Shown in pieces: positions 27,541-36,404 of a stretch of DNA of 64,000 nucleotides. The notes below the pieces were generated by a model. The model worked only from the letters and a program-made list of their open reading frames with translations. It did not search any database and had not been told where the DNA came from. The DNA comes from Bradyrhizobium sp. Rc3b (lineage in GTDB: Bacteria > Pseudomonadota > Alphaproteobacteria > Rhizobiales > Xanthobacteraceae). How positions within the stretch are numbered: position 1 is the stretch's first letter; the number at the start of each line of letters is the position of its first letter. The position numbers were made by a program, and so were the translations under genes. Location: positions 310,001 to 374,000 of the forward strand of contig NZ_FOUS01000002.1 of assembly GCF_900114915.1 (NCBI RefSeq), written 5' to 3'.

Positions 27541-28998
27541 ATGGTGATGGAAACGACGAGCGCTGCTATCGACAAGATCCGCTGCGATGCTTGTCCGGTG
27601 ATGTGCTACATCAAGCCGGGCGCGGCGGGCGCCTGCGATCGCTACGCCAACCACGACGGCAAGCTCGTCCGCGTCGATCCGCATGTGATCCTGGAGCGCA
27701 CGGTCTCGCATGGCGGCAAGCTGGTCCCGTTCAGCCGCACCGAAGACTGGGACGGCAAGATCGTCCACGAACCTTCGACCTTTGTGACTGCGATCGGTGC
27801 GGGCACGACCTATCCCGATTACAAGCCGGCGCCGTTCATCGTCTCCGCGGAGGTCGACGGCGTCGACATGGTGACTGTCGTCACCGAAGGCATCTTCTCC
27901 TATTGCGGCATCAAGGTGAAGATCGACACCGACCGCTATCTGGGGCCGGAGACCGCGACCGTGCGCGCGCAGGGCGAGGCGGTCGGCCATGTCACCACGA
28001 GCGAATACGGCTCGCAGATGCTGTCGCTGGGCGGCGTGCATCATCTCACCGGCGGCTCCAAGAAGGAGGGCCGCATCACCTGTGACACGCTGATGGATCT
28101 GGCCAATTGTAAGGCGGTCGAGCTGACCATCGACGGCGGCGCGAGCGTCGTCGTCCAGGCCGGCCAACCGCCGATCGTCAACGGCATGAAAGAAGAGCGC
28201 ATGCGCGTCGGCTGCGGCTCGGCGACGATCGGCATGTTCGCCAAGCAATGGCACGGCAAGGTCGACGAAGTCGTCGTGGTCGACGACCACATCACCGGCG
28301 TGCTCTCGGAGCATCAGGCCGGCAAGCTGCTCGACATCGCCGACACCGGCATCAAGATGAAGGGCCGCCGCTCGACGCCCGGCCGCTATTTCCAGGTCGC
28401 AGATCCCGGCACGGGGTGGGGTGGCACCAACATCTCGGATCCGCTGGCCATCCTCGGGCCGTTCGATGCCAAGGAGGCAAAACCGGGTCTCTCGATGCTG
28501 ATGGTCTCCACGACCGGCGAGCATTCGTCTTACTACGTGCTTGACGAGGCCCTGAAGCCGGTCGAGACCGAGATGCCTGACGACCTGAAATTCTCGATCG
28601 AGCGCATCCAGGAGAATTGCGAGCCGGCGCTGTGCACGGTGCTGTTCATGGCCGGTGCCGGCGGCTCGCTGCGTGCCGGTGTCACCGACAATCCGGTGCG
28701 GCTGACGCGCTCGGTGAAGGACGCGCTGACGCGCGTCACCAGCGGCGGCGCACCGGTCTATGTCTGGCCGGGGGGCGGCATCACCTACATGGTCGATGTG
28801 ACGCAGATGCCGGCGGGCGCGTTCGGCTACGTGCCGACGCCGGCGCTGGTCGCGCCGATCGAGTTCACGATGAAGCTGTCCGACTACGCCGCGCTCGGCG
28901 GGCACATGGATTATGTGAAGCCGCTCTCCGAGGTCCAGAACGGCGACGACGTCCGCCAGCTGCCCTGGCAGAACCCGATCCCGGGGCCTCGGGCATGA
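27541..28998 (+). CDS. hnr: 6-Hydroxynicotinate reductase
   Basis: A 485-residue protein whose N-terminus holds a four-cysteine cluster motif (Cys15, 18, 22, 32: CDACPVMCYIKPGAAGAC), suited to a [4Fe-4S] centre. The rest (HLTGGSKKEGRITCDTLMD, RMRVGCGSATIGMFAKQW, VYVWPGGGITYMVDVT) corresponds, as far as I recall, to proteins named 6-hydroxynicotinate reductase. In Eubacterium barkeri this enzyme uses reduced ferredoxin to make 6-oxo-1,4,5,6-tetrahydronicotinate. The nicAB-like genes are divergent from it, and an enamidase and a ferredoxin-NADP reductase follow downstream. The start could also be ATG 27547. Its stop overlaps the next start. Confidence 0.82.
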   Translation: MVMETTSAAIDKIRCDACPVMCYIKPGAAGACDRYANHDGKLVRVDPHVILERTVSHGGKLVPFSRTEDWDGKIVHEPSTFVTAIGAGTTYPDYKPAPFIVSAEVDGVDMVTVVTEGIFSYCGIKVKIDTDRYLGPETATVRAQGEAVGHVTTSEYGSQMLSLGGVHHLTGGSKKEGRITCDTLMDLANCKAVELTIDGGASVVVQAGQPPIVNGMKEERMRVGCGSATIGMFAKQWHGKVDEVVVVDDHITGVLSEHQAGKLLDIADTGIKMKGRRSTPGRYFQVADPGTGWGGTNISDPLAILGPFDAKEAKPGLSMLMVSTTGEHSSYYVLDEALKPVETEMPDDLKFSIERIQENCEPALCTVLFMAGAGGSLRAGVTDNPVRLTRSVKDALTRVTSGGAPVYVWPGGGITYMVDVTQMPAGAFGYVPTPALVAPIEFTMKLSDYAALGGHMDYVKPLSEVQNGDDVRQLPWQNPIPGPRA

Positions 28999-29891
28999 CA
29001 AGGCTCCCGCAAATCGCATTGCTGTCTGATGGCCGGCGGCTGCATTTGCAGGATGGACCGATTGATCTGGTCGTTGAGGCGAGGGGGCGCACGGACGATG
29101 TGCGTGCAGCCTATGAGGCGGCTGTGCGCCGCTTCACTGGACTGCTCGACGAACTCTGCGCCGAATTGCCGGAGCTGCGCACGGCCGCCGGGAATCGGAC
29201 TTCGCTGAAGGGCGTGGTGGCCCGCCGGATGCATGCCGCTGTCGCACCCCATGCCTCCGATTGCTTCATCACGCCGATGGCGGCTGTTGCCGGTAGCGTG
29301 GCGGAGGAGATCCTGGGCGCCATGCTGGGCGATGCGACGCTGGATCAGGCCTATGTCAACAATGGCGGCGATATCGCGCTTCATCTCGGCAAGGGCGAGC
29401 GTTTTTCGGTCGGCCTGATGGACCGCCCCGATCGCGCTGGCGTGATGCGGACGATGAGGGTTGATGCGGATGACCCCGTGCGGGGCATTGCGACCAGCGG
29501 ACGCCACGGTCGCAGCTTTTCGCTCGGCATTGCTGACGCCGTGACGGTGCTGGCGGCAACGGCGTCGCAGGCCGATGCGGCGGCCACGATCATCGGCAAC
29601 GCTGTCGATCTGCCCGGGCATCCCGCCATTATCCGGACGCCTGCAAACGAGCTGCAGTCCGACAGCGATCTCGGCGAGCGTCTCGTGACGCGCGACGTCG
29701 GCGAGTTGTCGCAGGACGAGATCGCCGTCGCGCTCGAATCTGGCGCGGAATGTGCACGCCAATTGTTCGATCGCGGATTGATCGAGGGTGCCGTGGTGCG
29801 GCTTTGTGGTGATATGCTTGTCATCGGACCTAAGGATATAGAAGAGCAACGAACGCGCCCGCTTGTGCTGGAGAACGCGGTCTGTGCCTGA
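28995..29891 (+). CDS. UPF0280 family protein (ApbE-like fold)
   Basis: A 298-residue protein of the UPF0280 group, distantly related to ApbE flavin transferases (FITPMAAVAGSVAEEILGAM, AYVNNGGDIALHLGKG, GIATSGRHGRSFSLGIADAVTV). The start ATG overlaps the hnr stop by four bases, so the two are co-translated. ApbE attaches FMN to target proteins; by analogy this protein may help mature or modify the reductase, but that is only inference. The usual ApbE metal and FAD residues could not be assigned with confidence. Confidence 0.82.
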   Translation: MTRLPQIALLSDGRRLHLQDGPIDLVVEARGRTDDVRAAYEAAVRRFTGLLDELCAELPELRTAAGNRTSLKGVVARRMHAAVAPHASDCFITPMAAVAGSVAEEILGAMLGDATLDQAYVNNGGDIALHLGKGERFSVGLMDRPDRAGVMRTMRVDADDPVRGIATSGRHGRSFSLGIADAVTVLAATASQADAAATIIGNAVDLPGHPAIIRTPANELQSDSDLGERLVTRDVGELSQDEIAVALESGAECARQLFDRGLIEGAVVRLCGDMLVIGPKDIEEQRTRPLVLENAVCA

Positions 29892-29906
29892 ACGGGGAAG
29901 CGAAAC

Positions 29907-30491
29907 ATGAGCGCGATCATCCGCAAGATCGTCACCGTCGTCGAAGAGACGCAGATGGAGATGGGCCGCCAGGTCTCGCCGCCGACCCGGCGTGCCGCGG
30001 CGATCGCAGTCATCGAAAATCCCTTTGCCGGACAGTATGTCGAGGATCTCTCGCCGCTGATCGCGATCGGCGAGGAGCTGGGCGAGCTGCTGTCGAAGCG
30101 CGCCGTGGCGGCGCTCGGCATCGATGGCGCGAAGGCGCAGAGCTATGGCAAGGCCGCCGCCGTCGGCGAGAATGGTGAGCTGGAACATGCCGCCGCGATC
30201 CTTCACCCCAAGATGGGCGCGCCGGTTCGCAAGGTGCTGAGCAAGGGCGCAGCATTGATCCCGTCGTCGAAAAAGCGCAGCGGGCCGGGCACGACGCTCG
30301 ACATCCCGCTGGGGCACAAGGACGCCGCGTTCGTGCGCAGCCATTTCGACGGCATGGAAGTGCAGATCAACGACGCGCCGCGTGCCAACGAGATCATGGT
30401 CGCGGTCGCCGTTACCGACAGCGGCCGTCCGCTGCCGCGCGTCGGCGGGCTCACGGTTGCGGAAGTGAAGGGCGAGGACGGTCTGAGATAG
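29907..30491 (+). CDS. Amino acid synthesis (DUF1185) family protein
   Basis: A 194-residue protein of the family named amino acid synthesis (PF06684). Marks are FAGQYVEDLSPLIAIGEELG, AAILHPKMGAPVRKVL and GTTLDIPLGHKDAAFVRSHFD. The biochemical role of the family is not established. It lies 15 bases after the UPF0280 gene in the hnr operon, and the ABC importer genes follow. A role in converting 2-formylglutarate or another ring-opening product is conceivable but not supported by any motif. A GGGGAAGCG sequence provides the ribosome site. Confidence 0.82.
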   Translation: MSAIIRKIVTVVEETQMEMGRQVSPPTRRAAAIAVIENPFAGQYVEDLSPLIAIGEELGELLSKRAVAALGIDGAKAQSYGKAAAVGENGELEHAAAILHPKMGAPVRKVLSKGAALIPSSKKRSGPGTTLDIPLGHKDAAFVRSHFDGMEVQINDAPRANEIMVAVAVTDSGRPLPRVGGLTVAEVKGEDGLR

Positions 30492-30570
30492 GGCTCGAAG
30501 CGGGAGGCGGGCACAGCCTCTCGGATGAGATCACGCAGAAGACGTAAAGAGTTCAAAACTGGAGGTTGGG

Positions 30571-31773
30571 ATGCGAGCAAGAAATTACTTCGTCGGCGCG
30601 GCCTTCGCGCTTCTGGCGGGCGGCATGGCTCATTCGGCCCTGGCGCAGGACATCAAGATCGGCGAGATCAACAGCTATTCGCTGCTGCCGGCGTTCACCG
30701 AACCCTATCGCAAGGGCTGGCAGCTCGCGGTCGAAGAGATCAACGCGGCCGGCGGCATCAACGGCAAGAAGCTGGTTGTGGTCTCGAAGGACGACGGCGG
30801 CAAGCCGGCGGACGCGCAGACTGCGGCGAATGAGCTGGTGTCGAGCGAGGGCGTCGCGATGCTGACGGGTACGTTCCTGTCGAACATCGGCCTCGCCGTC
30901 AGCGATTTCGCCAACCAGAAGAAGGTGTTTTTCCTCGCGGCCGAGCCGCTGACGGATGCCGTGACCTGGTCCAAGGGCAACAAATACACCTTCCGCCTGC
31001 GTCCCTCCAACTACATGCAGGCGGCGATGCTGGTGGAAGCAGCCGCAAAGCTGCCGGCCAAGCGCTGGGCGACGATCGCGCCGAACTATGAGTACGGTCA
31101 GTCCGCCGTTGCCGTGTTCAAGAAGCTGATGTCGGAGAAGCGCCCTGACATCCAGTGGGTCGACGAGCAATGGCCGCCGCAGGGCAAGATCGACGCGGGC
31201 CCCGTGGTGCAGGCGGTTGCCGCCGCCAATCCCGAAGCGATCCTCAACGTCACCTTCGGTGCCGACCTCGTCAAGCTCGTGCGCGAAGGCAACACCCGCG
31301 GCCTGTTCAAGGGGCGCGAGGTCGTCTCCTTCCTGACCGGCGAGCCGGAGTATCTTGATCCGCTCAAGGATGAGACGCCCGAGGGCTGGATCGTCACCGG
31401 GTACCCCTGGTACTCGATCAAGACGCCCGAGCATGACGCGTTCCTGAAGGCGTACCAAGCCAAGTACAACGACTATCCGCGCCTCGGCTCGATCGTCGGC
31501 TACCAGACCATCAAGGCGGCCGCCGCGATCCTGGCGAAGGCGGGCTCGACCGATCCGGAGAAGCTGATCGCTGCCGCGGAGGGACTGTCGATGCCCTCGC
31601 CATTCGGCGCGATCACCTTCCGCAAGATCGACCATCAGTCGACGCTCGGTGCTTTCGTCGGCAAGACCGCGCTGAAGGACGGCAAGGGCGTGATGGTGGA
31701 TTCGGCTTACAAGAAGGGCGCGGACTATCTGCCCAGCGATGCCGAAGTCGAGAAGCTGCGTCCGAAGGATTGA
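30571..31773 (+). CDS. Branched-chain-type ABC transporter substrate-binding protein
   Basis: A 400-residue periplasmic binding protein of the LivK/urea/amide type. It has a signal peptide (AFALLAGGMAHSALAQ, cleavage near residue 25), then IKIGEINSYSLLPAFTEPYRKGWQLAVEEINAAGGINGKKL and VSKDDGGKPADAQTAANELVS. GGAGG lies six bases before ATG 30571. It belongs to the hnr operon and is followed by fused permease and two ATPase genes, so the importer is complete. Position suggests nicotinate or a related pyridine carboxylate as substrate; many family members bind aromatic acids. Confidence 0.9.
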   Translation: MRARNYFVGAAFALLAGGMAHSALAQDIKIGEINSYSLLPAFTEPYRKGWQLAVEEINAAGGINGKKLVVVSKDDGGKPADAQTAANELVSSEGVAMLTGTFLSNIGLAVSDFANQKKVFFLAAEPLTDAVTWSKGNKYTFRLRPSNYMQAAMLVEAAAKLPAKRWATIAPNYEYGQSAVAVFKKLMSEKRPDIQWVDEQWPPQGKIDAGPVVQAVAAANPEAILNVTFGADLVKLVREGNTRGLFKGREVVSFLTGEPEYLDPLKDETPEGWIVTGYPWYSIKTPEHDAFLKAYQAKYNDYPRLGSIVGYQTIKAAAAILAKAGSTDPEKLIAAAEGLSMPSPFGAITFRKIDHQSTLGAFVGKTALKDGKGVMVDSAYKKGADYLPSDAEVEKLRPKD

Positions 31774-31778
31774 TGTCT

Positions 31779-31914
31779 TCCTTCTCCCTCGCCCCGCTTG
31801 CGGGGAGAGGGGGAGCCTCCGTGAGGGAGGTGACAGCGAGCCTTGCGGAGACTCCCCCTCACCCGAACTTGCGCATCGCGCAAATTCGACCTCTCCCGCG
31901 CAAGCGGGGAGAGG
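31779..31914. repeat. Palindromic repeat inside the transporter operon
   Basis: About 135 bases between the binding-protein and permease genes. CTCGCCCCGCTTGCGGGGAGAGG-like sequence at the left end mirrors CTCTCCCGCGCAAGCGGGGAGAGG-like sequence at the right end, and each end is itself a hairpin (CCCCGC/GCGGGG). The middle holds GCCTCCGTGAGGGAGGTGAC. This is a common dispersed repeat type in alphaproteobacteria. In mRNA it would fold strongly and could lower permease expression relative to the binding protein. Confidence 0.65.
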
Positions 31915-31963
31915 TGAACCAAGACCCGCGTGCCGCGGCATGCAACACCAACCCGGACCGCCG

Positions 31964-33853
31964 ATGGCCTTTTACGTCGTACAGTTTCTGACCGGTCTCG
32001 CCAGCGCGGCGTCGCTGTTCCTGGTGGCCTCGGGCCTGTCGATCATCTTCGGCGTGACGCGGATCGTGAATTTCGCGCATGGCGCCTTCTACATGATCGG
32101 CGCCTACATCGCCTTCACGCTGACGGAGCGCCTGTCGGGTGCCTTCGGCTTCTGGGGCGGCATCGTGCTCGCGGCGATTGCCGTGGCGCTGATCGGTGTG
32201 CTGGTCGAGATGGTGCTGCTCCGGCGCATCTATCACGCGCCGGAGCTGTTCCAGCTGCTCGCAACCTTCGGCCTGACCTTGATGGTCGAGGATCTCGTGG
32301 TGCTGATCTGGGGGCCTGACGATCTCGTCGGCCGTCGTGCGCCCGGATTCAAGGGGGCGATCGATTTCTTCGGCCAGAACATCCCGAGCTACGACCTGTT
32401 CCTGATCGTGCTGGGCCCCGTCGTGCTCGGCATTCTCTGGCTGCTGTTCCAGCGCACGCGCTGGGGCGTTTTGGTGCGCGCGGCGACGCAGGACCGCGAC
32501 ATGGTCGCAGCCCTCGGCGTCAATCAGAAATGGCTGTTCACGTCCGTGTTCGCGGTCGGTGTCTTCCTCGCCGCGCTGGGCGGCGCGCTTCAGATCCCGC
32601 GCGATGCCGTGCATCACGCGATGGATCTGCGCATCATCGTCGAAGTCTTCGTCGTGGTCGTGATCGGCGGCCTCGGCAGCATCGTCGGCGCGTTCGTCGC
32701 GGCGGTGCTGGTCTCCGAGCTCAATGCCTTCGGCATCCTGATCTTCCCGAAGATCTCCATCATCCTGGTCTTCCTGGTGATGGCGGTGGTGCTGATCGTG
32801 CGCCCCTGGGGCCTATTCGGCAAGCCGGAGGCGCCCGCGCGCAAGACGCCCGGTCTCACCGTCAATCCGTGGCGGCCGCTGACGCAGAACGAGCGGCTGA
32901 TGGCGCTTGCCGCGCTCGTGATTGCAGCGACGCTGCCGCTGTTCGCCGGTAACTACGCGCTGACCGTCGGCTCGGAGATCGCGATCTTCGTCATCTTCGC
33001 CGTCAGCCTGCACTTCCTGATGTCGGTCGGTGGGCTCGCGTCCTTCGGCCATGCCGCTTATTTTGGCCTCGGCGCCTATGGCGTCGCTTTCCTCGCCAAG
33101 ATGGCGGGGCTGCCGATGATCGTGTGCCTGCTGCTCGGGCCGTTGCTCGGCTGCATGGGCGCCGCCGTGTTCGGCTTCTTCGCCGTGCAGCTCTCCGGCG
33201 TCTACTTCGCCATGCTGACGCTCGCCTTCGCGCAGATCGTCTGGTCGATCGCGTTCCAATGGGTGAGCGTCACCGGCGGCGACAACGGCATCTTGGGCGT
33301 CTGGCCGGAAAAATGGGCGGCGAGCCCGTCGCACTTCTACTGGTTGGCGCTCGGCGTTGCTACGCTGGTGACCATCGCGCTGCGGGCGATGGTGTTCTCG
33401 CCATTCGGCTACGCGCTAAGGGCGACGCGCGACTCTTTGCTGCGCACCGAGGCGATCGGCATCAATGCCAAGCGCATCCAGTGGACGGCCTTCGTGATCG
33501 CAGGGACGACCGCCGGCATCGGCGGCGCGCTGTTTGCCTACCTCAAGGGCAGTGTCTTCCCAGACAATCTCGGCATTTCGCTCTCGGTCGATGCGCTGGT
33601 GATGGTGCTGCTCGGCGGTGTCGAGACGGTGTCCGGCGCGGTGATCGGCGCCATCGTCTACAAGGCCTTGAACATCTGGCTGGTCAGCCAGACCGATTTG
33701 TCGAAGCTCGTGCTCGGCGGCTTCATCATGTTGATCGTCGTCGTCTTCCCCAAGGGCATTGTCGGCATGCTGGAGATGCTGGCGCAGCGCCGCAGGAAGG
33801 CATCGCCGCCGGGGTCTCCCTTGCTTGCCAAGCCGATCGAGTCTGCCGAATGA
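31964..33853 (+). CDS. Fused branched-chain-type ABC permease (LivH-LivM in one chain)
   Basis: A 629-residue protein that joins the two permeases normally made separately. Residues 1 to about 285 are LivH-like (SGLSIIFGVTRIVNFAHGAF; VIGGLGSIVGAFVAAVL). Residues about 310-620 are LivM-like (LMSVGGLASFGHAAYFGLGAYG; LRATRDSLLRTEAIGINAKRI). Sixteen or so helices are expected. ATG 31964 is chosen at the start of the first helix; ATG 31940, eight codons upstream, is also possible. The stop overlaps the livG-like start by ATGA. The downstream ATPases complete the importer. Confidence 0.92.
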   Translation: MAFYVVQFLTGLASAASLFLVASGLSIIFGVTRIVNFAHGAFYMIGAYIAFTLTERLSGAFGFWGGIVLAAIAVALIGVLVEMVLLRRIYHAPELFQLLATFGLTLMVEDLVVLIWGPDDLVGRRAPGFKGAIDFFGQNIPSYDLFLIVLGPVVLGILWLLFQRTRWGVLVRAATQDRDMVAALGVNQKWLFTSVFAVGVFLAALGGALQIPRDAVHHAMDLRIIVEVFVVVVIGGLGSIVGAFVAAVLVSELNAFGILIFPKISIILVFLVMAVVLIVRPWGLFGKPEAPARKTPGLTVNPWRPLTQNERLMALAALVIAATLPLFAGNYALTVGSEIAIFVIFAVSLHFLMSVGGLASFGHAAYFGLGAYGVAFLAKMAGLPMIVCLLLGPLLGCMGAAVFGFFAVQLSGVYFAMLTLAFAQIVWSIAFQWVSVTGGDNGILGVWPEKWAASPSHFYWLALGVATLVTIALRAMVFSPFGYALRATRDSLLRTEAIGINAKRIQWTAFVIAGTTAGIGGALFAYLKGSVFPDNLGISLSVDALVMVLLGGVETVSGAVIGAIVYKALNIWLVSQTDLSKLVLGGFIMLIVVVFPKGIVGMLEMLAQRRRKASPPGSPLLAKPIESAE

Positions 33854-34641
33854 GTGTTGCACCTCCACTTCTCGCCGTTGAAGGCTTGACCAAATCGTAT
33901 GGCGGCATCCACGCCGTGCGCGGCGTGTCGTTCTCGCTGCGAGCCGGCGAGATTCTGGCGCTGATCGGGCCGAACGGCGCGGGAAAAAGCACCTGCTTCG
34001 ACATGCTCAACGGCCAGAACAAGCCCGATACCGGCCATGTTCGCCTGCTCGGTGAAGAGATCACGGGCAGGAAGCCGCGGGAGGTCTGGCGGCTCGGCGT
34101 CGGGCGCACCTTCCAGATCACCGCGACCTTCGCCACCATGACCGTGCGCGAGAACGTGCAGGTCGCACTAATTTCGCACGGCAAGCAGCTGTTCAATCTG
34201 TTCGGTTCGGCACCGAAGTTCGACCGCGGCGAGGCCGGCCGTCTGCTCGAATTGGTCGGCATGGGCGGCTATGCCGATCGGCCCTGCGGTGAGCTTGCGT
34301 ATGGCGACCTCAAGCGCCTCGAGCTTGCGGTGGCGCTCGCCAACCAGCCCAAGCTGCTGTTGATGGACGAGCCGACCGCCGGCATGGCGCCGCGCGAACG
34401 GGTCGACCTGATGCGGCTGACCGCGAGCATTGCGCGGGAGAAATCGATCGGCGTGCTCTTCACCGAGCACGACATGGACGTGGTGTTCGAGCACGCCGAC
34501 CGCATCATCGTGTTGAATCGAGGGACGTTGATCGCCGAGGGCACGCCAGCCGAGGTGCGCGGCAATCCGCAGGTGCAGGCGGTCTATCTCGGCGAGGGCC
34601 TGGTCTACGATGCCCGCCATCGCGAGGGAGCATCAACATGA
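33850..34641 (+). CDS. ABC transporter ATP-binding protein, LivG type
   Basis: A 263-residue ATPase with Walker A GPNGAGKST, Walker B LLLMDEPTAGMAP, and the His of the switch in FTEHDMDVVF. The signature appears as GELAYGDLKRLELA, the LivG variant of LSGGQ. ATG 33850 overlaps the permease stop, and the end overlaps the next ATPase start, so the four transport genes are translationally linked. It energises the importer with the following LivF-type protein. Confidence 0.95.
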   Translation: MSVAPPLLAVEGLTKSYGGIHAVRGVSFSLRAGEILALIGPNGAGKSTCFDMLNGQNKPDTGHVRLLGEEITGRKPREVWRLGVGRTFQITATFATMTVRENVQVALISHGKQLFNLFGSAPKFDRGEAGRLLELVGMGGYADRPCGELAYGDLKRLELAVALANQPKLLLMDEPTAGMAPRERVDLMRLTASIAREKSIGVLFTEHDMDVVFEHADRIIVLNRGTLIAEGTPAEVRGNPQVQAVYLGEGLVYDARHREGAST

Positions 34642-35342
34642 AGCTCACCGTCGAGGGCCTCAACAGCCATTATGGCCCGGCGCATATCCTGTTCGACATC
34701 GGCTTCGAGGTCGGCGAGGGCGAGGTGGTTGCGCTGCTCGGGCGCAACGGTGCCGGCAAGTCGACGACGTTCCGCTCGATCGTCGGCCTGGTCGCGCAAC
34801 GAACCGGCCGCATCATGTTCGAGGGCAAGGACGTCTCGGCCAAGCCGACCCACGAGATCGTGCGCGAGGGGCTCGGCTATGTGCCGGAGGAGCGCCGGAT
34901 ATTCACCGACCTGACCGTCGAGGAAAATCTCGAAGTGGGCAAGCAGCCCAAGCGTCCGAACGCGCCGCATTGGACGCGCGAAAAGCTGTTCGCGCTGTTT
35001 CCAAATCTCGGCGAGATGAAGAACCGTCCCGGCGGCCGCATGAGCGGCGGCGAGCAGCAGATGCTGACGATTGCGCGCACGCTGATGGGCAATCCGTCGC
35101 TGGTGCTGCTGGACGAGCCCTCGGAGGGCCTGTCGCCGAAGATCGTGGAGCAGATGGTCGACGCCATCCTGACCATGAAGAAGGAGGGCGTCAGCATCGT
35201 CGTCTCCGAGCAGAATCTGCATTTCGCGCGGTTGATTTCCGATCGCGCCTACATCATCGAGCGCGGCCGCATCTGCTTCGGCGGCACCATGGCCGAGCTC
35301 GACGCGCGTCCGGATATCCGCGACGCGCATCTGTCGTTGTGA
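34638..35342 (+). CDS. ABC transporter ATP-binding protein, LivF type
   Basis: A 234-residue ATPase with Walker A GRNGAGKST, signature MSGGEQQMLTIARTL, and Walker B LVLLDEPSEGLSP, all intact. YVPEERRIFTDLTVEENLEVG is the usual LivF segment. It starts within the end of livG (ATGA overlap). It forms the second nucleotide-binding subunit of the importer encoded by the hnr operon. Confidence 0.95.
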   Translation: MKLTVEGLNSHYGPAHILFDIGFEVGEGEVVALLGRNGAGKSTTFRSIVGLVAQRTGRIMFEGKDVSAKPTHEIVREGLGYVPEERRIFTDLTVEENLEVGKQPKRPNAPHWTREKLFALFPNLGEMKNRPGGRMSGGEQQMLTIARTLMGNPSLVLLDEPSEGLSPKIVEQMVDAILTMKKEGVSIVVSEQNLHFARLISDRAYIIERGRICFGGTMAELDARPDIRDAHLSL

Positions 35343-35356
35343 GAGGCGGGGGACGG

Positions 35357-35812
35357 ATGGCGAGAAGTGTCGCGGTGAAGAAGGGCGTCAAACCGGCAAA
35401 ACCGCCTTATGTGCTCGACGAGCAGGTCGGTTTCATCCTGCGCCAGGTCTGGCAGCGCCACAGCTCGATCTTCTCCCGCGATATCGGCACCAATTTGACG
35501 CCGACGCAGTGGGCGGCATTGTCGAAGCTCGCCGAGACCGGGCCGTGCTCGCAGAACCAGCTCGGCCGGCTGACGGCGATGGACGTCGCGACGATCAAGG
35601 GCGTGATCGATCGGCTCACGGCGCGTGGCCTGACCGAGACCAGCCAGGATCCCGAGGACGGTCGGCGGCTGCTGGTCAGCCTGACGCGCGCCGGTCAGCA
35701 GCTTTCGGAGAAGGTCGCGCCGAACGCGCTCGCCATCACCCGCGAGACGCTGGCGCCGCTCGACACGAAAGAGCGCGAGATGCTGATGACGCTGTTGAAC
35801 AAGCTGCGGTGA
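35357..35812 (+). CDS. MarR-family transcriptional regulator
   Basis: A 151-residue winged-helix protein. The MarR fold is seen in QWAALSKLAETGPCSQNQLGRLTAMDVATIKGVIDRLTARGL, followed by the wing DPEDGRRLLVSLTRAGQQL. It is the last gene of the hnr-ABC operon, 14 bases after the LivF-type gene, with GGGGGACGG as ribosome site. MarR proteins of catabolic operons usually repress until a pathway aromatic acid binds. The palindrome TTCGTATACGAA at 27501 and its twin at 38495 are likely targets, by inference from position. Confidence 0.9.
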   Translation: MARSVAVKKGVKPAKPPYVLDEQVGFILRQVWQRHSSIFSRDIGTNLTPTQWAALSKLAETGPCSQNQLGRLTAMDVATIKGVIDRLTARGLTETSQDPEDGRRLLVSLTRAGQQLSEKVAPNALAITRETLAPLDTKEREMLMTLLNKLR

Positions 35813-35830
35813 GGGTGCCGTAGGCGGTCT

Positions 35831-35940
35831 CGTAGGGTGGGCAAAGGCGCGAAGCGCCGTGCCCACCACTTCTCAATGGTGGCACGCTTCCGCCGTCGCT
35901 CTTCGAGCTATGGCGGACAAGTCGCTTTGCCCACCCTACG
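35831..35940. repeat. Interspersed repeat with perfect 16-base terminal inverted repeats
   Basis: CGTAGGGTGGGCAAAG at 35831-35846 is the exact reverse complement of CTTTGCCCACCCTACG at 35925-35940. Inside, GGTGGGCAAAGGCGC pairs with GCGCCGTGCCCACC. This is the GTAGGGTGGGCAAAG repeat common in Bradyrhizobium and Rhodopseudomonas intergenic regions. It lies after the MarR gene and may help end that transcript. Confidence 0.7.
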
Positions 35941-36004
35941 GCAGTTGAACAAGGTGCGGGCACGGGCGACTAACCTCGATAAAGGACTTGTCGAGGTATT
36001 AGTT

Positions 36005-36394
36005 ATGAGAGTCGCCACGAAATTTGTAATGCTCCTCACTCTCAGTGCGGCGCTGGCGGGCAGTTGCGCGCCTGCCTTTGCCGCGCAGCCCTACGAGGGC
36101 TTCTGGGCGTCCACCAAAAAAGACTGCCGCGATGACGACAGCCCCAACCGCATGAGCATCGAAGGCGGCAATCGCCTCTACTGGTACGAGACGCGCTGCC
36201 GCGCCAGCGAGATCGCCGCCGACGGAAAGCTCGGCTGGAAGATGAAGCTCGCTTGCGAAGGCGAGGGCGAGAAGTTTCGCTCCAATCCCCGGGTCTCCAT
36301 CGCCGTGGACGGCAAGCTGGTGATGGACAACGGACCGGTCGGGCAGGCCAAGCGCCAGACCTATGTGCGATGTGAGATCACGAAGAAGCGCTGA
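36005..36394 (+). CDS. Small exported protein of unknown function
   Basis: A 129-residue protein with a signal peptide (VMLLTLSAALAGSCAPAFA, cleavage near residue 28) and a mature domain beginning AQPYEGFWASTKKDCRDDDS. It has four cysteines that may form two disulfides. ATG 36005 is supported by GAGG eight bases upstream; longer in-frame starts run through the repeat. No family recognised. The convergent membrane protein gene begins on the other strand ten bases after its stop. Confidence 0.65.
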   Translation: MRVATKFVMLLTLSAALAGSCAPAFAAQPYEGFWASTKKDCRDDDSPNRMSIEGGNRLYWYETRCRASEIAADGKLGWKMKLACEGEGEKFRSNPRVSIAVDGKLVMDNGPVGQAKRQTYVRCEITKKR

Positions 36395-36404
36395 TCTTGA
36401 ATGC

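Noticed and set aside
28911..30344. A 477-codon minus-strand frame opposite the UPF0280 and DUF1185 genes
   Set aside because: Both plus-strand genes are conserved and coupled; the antisense product has no recognisable fold.
31779..31914. Rho-independent terminator after the binding-protein gene
   Set aside because: The hairpins are not followed by a T run, and the sequence has the shape of a dispersed repeat; it is listed as a repeat.
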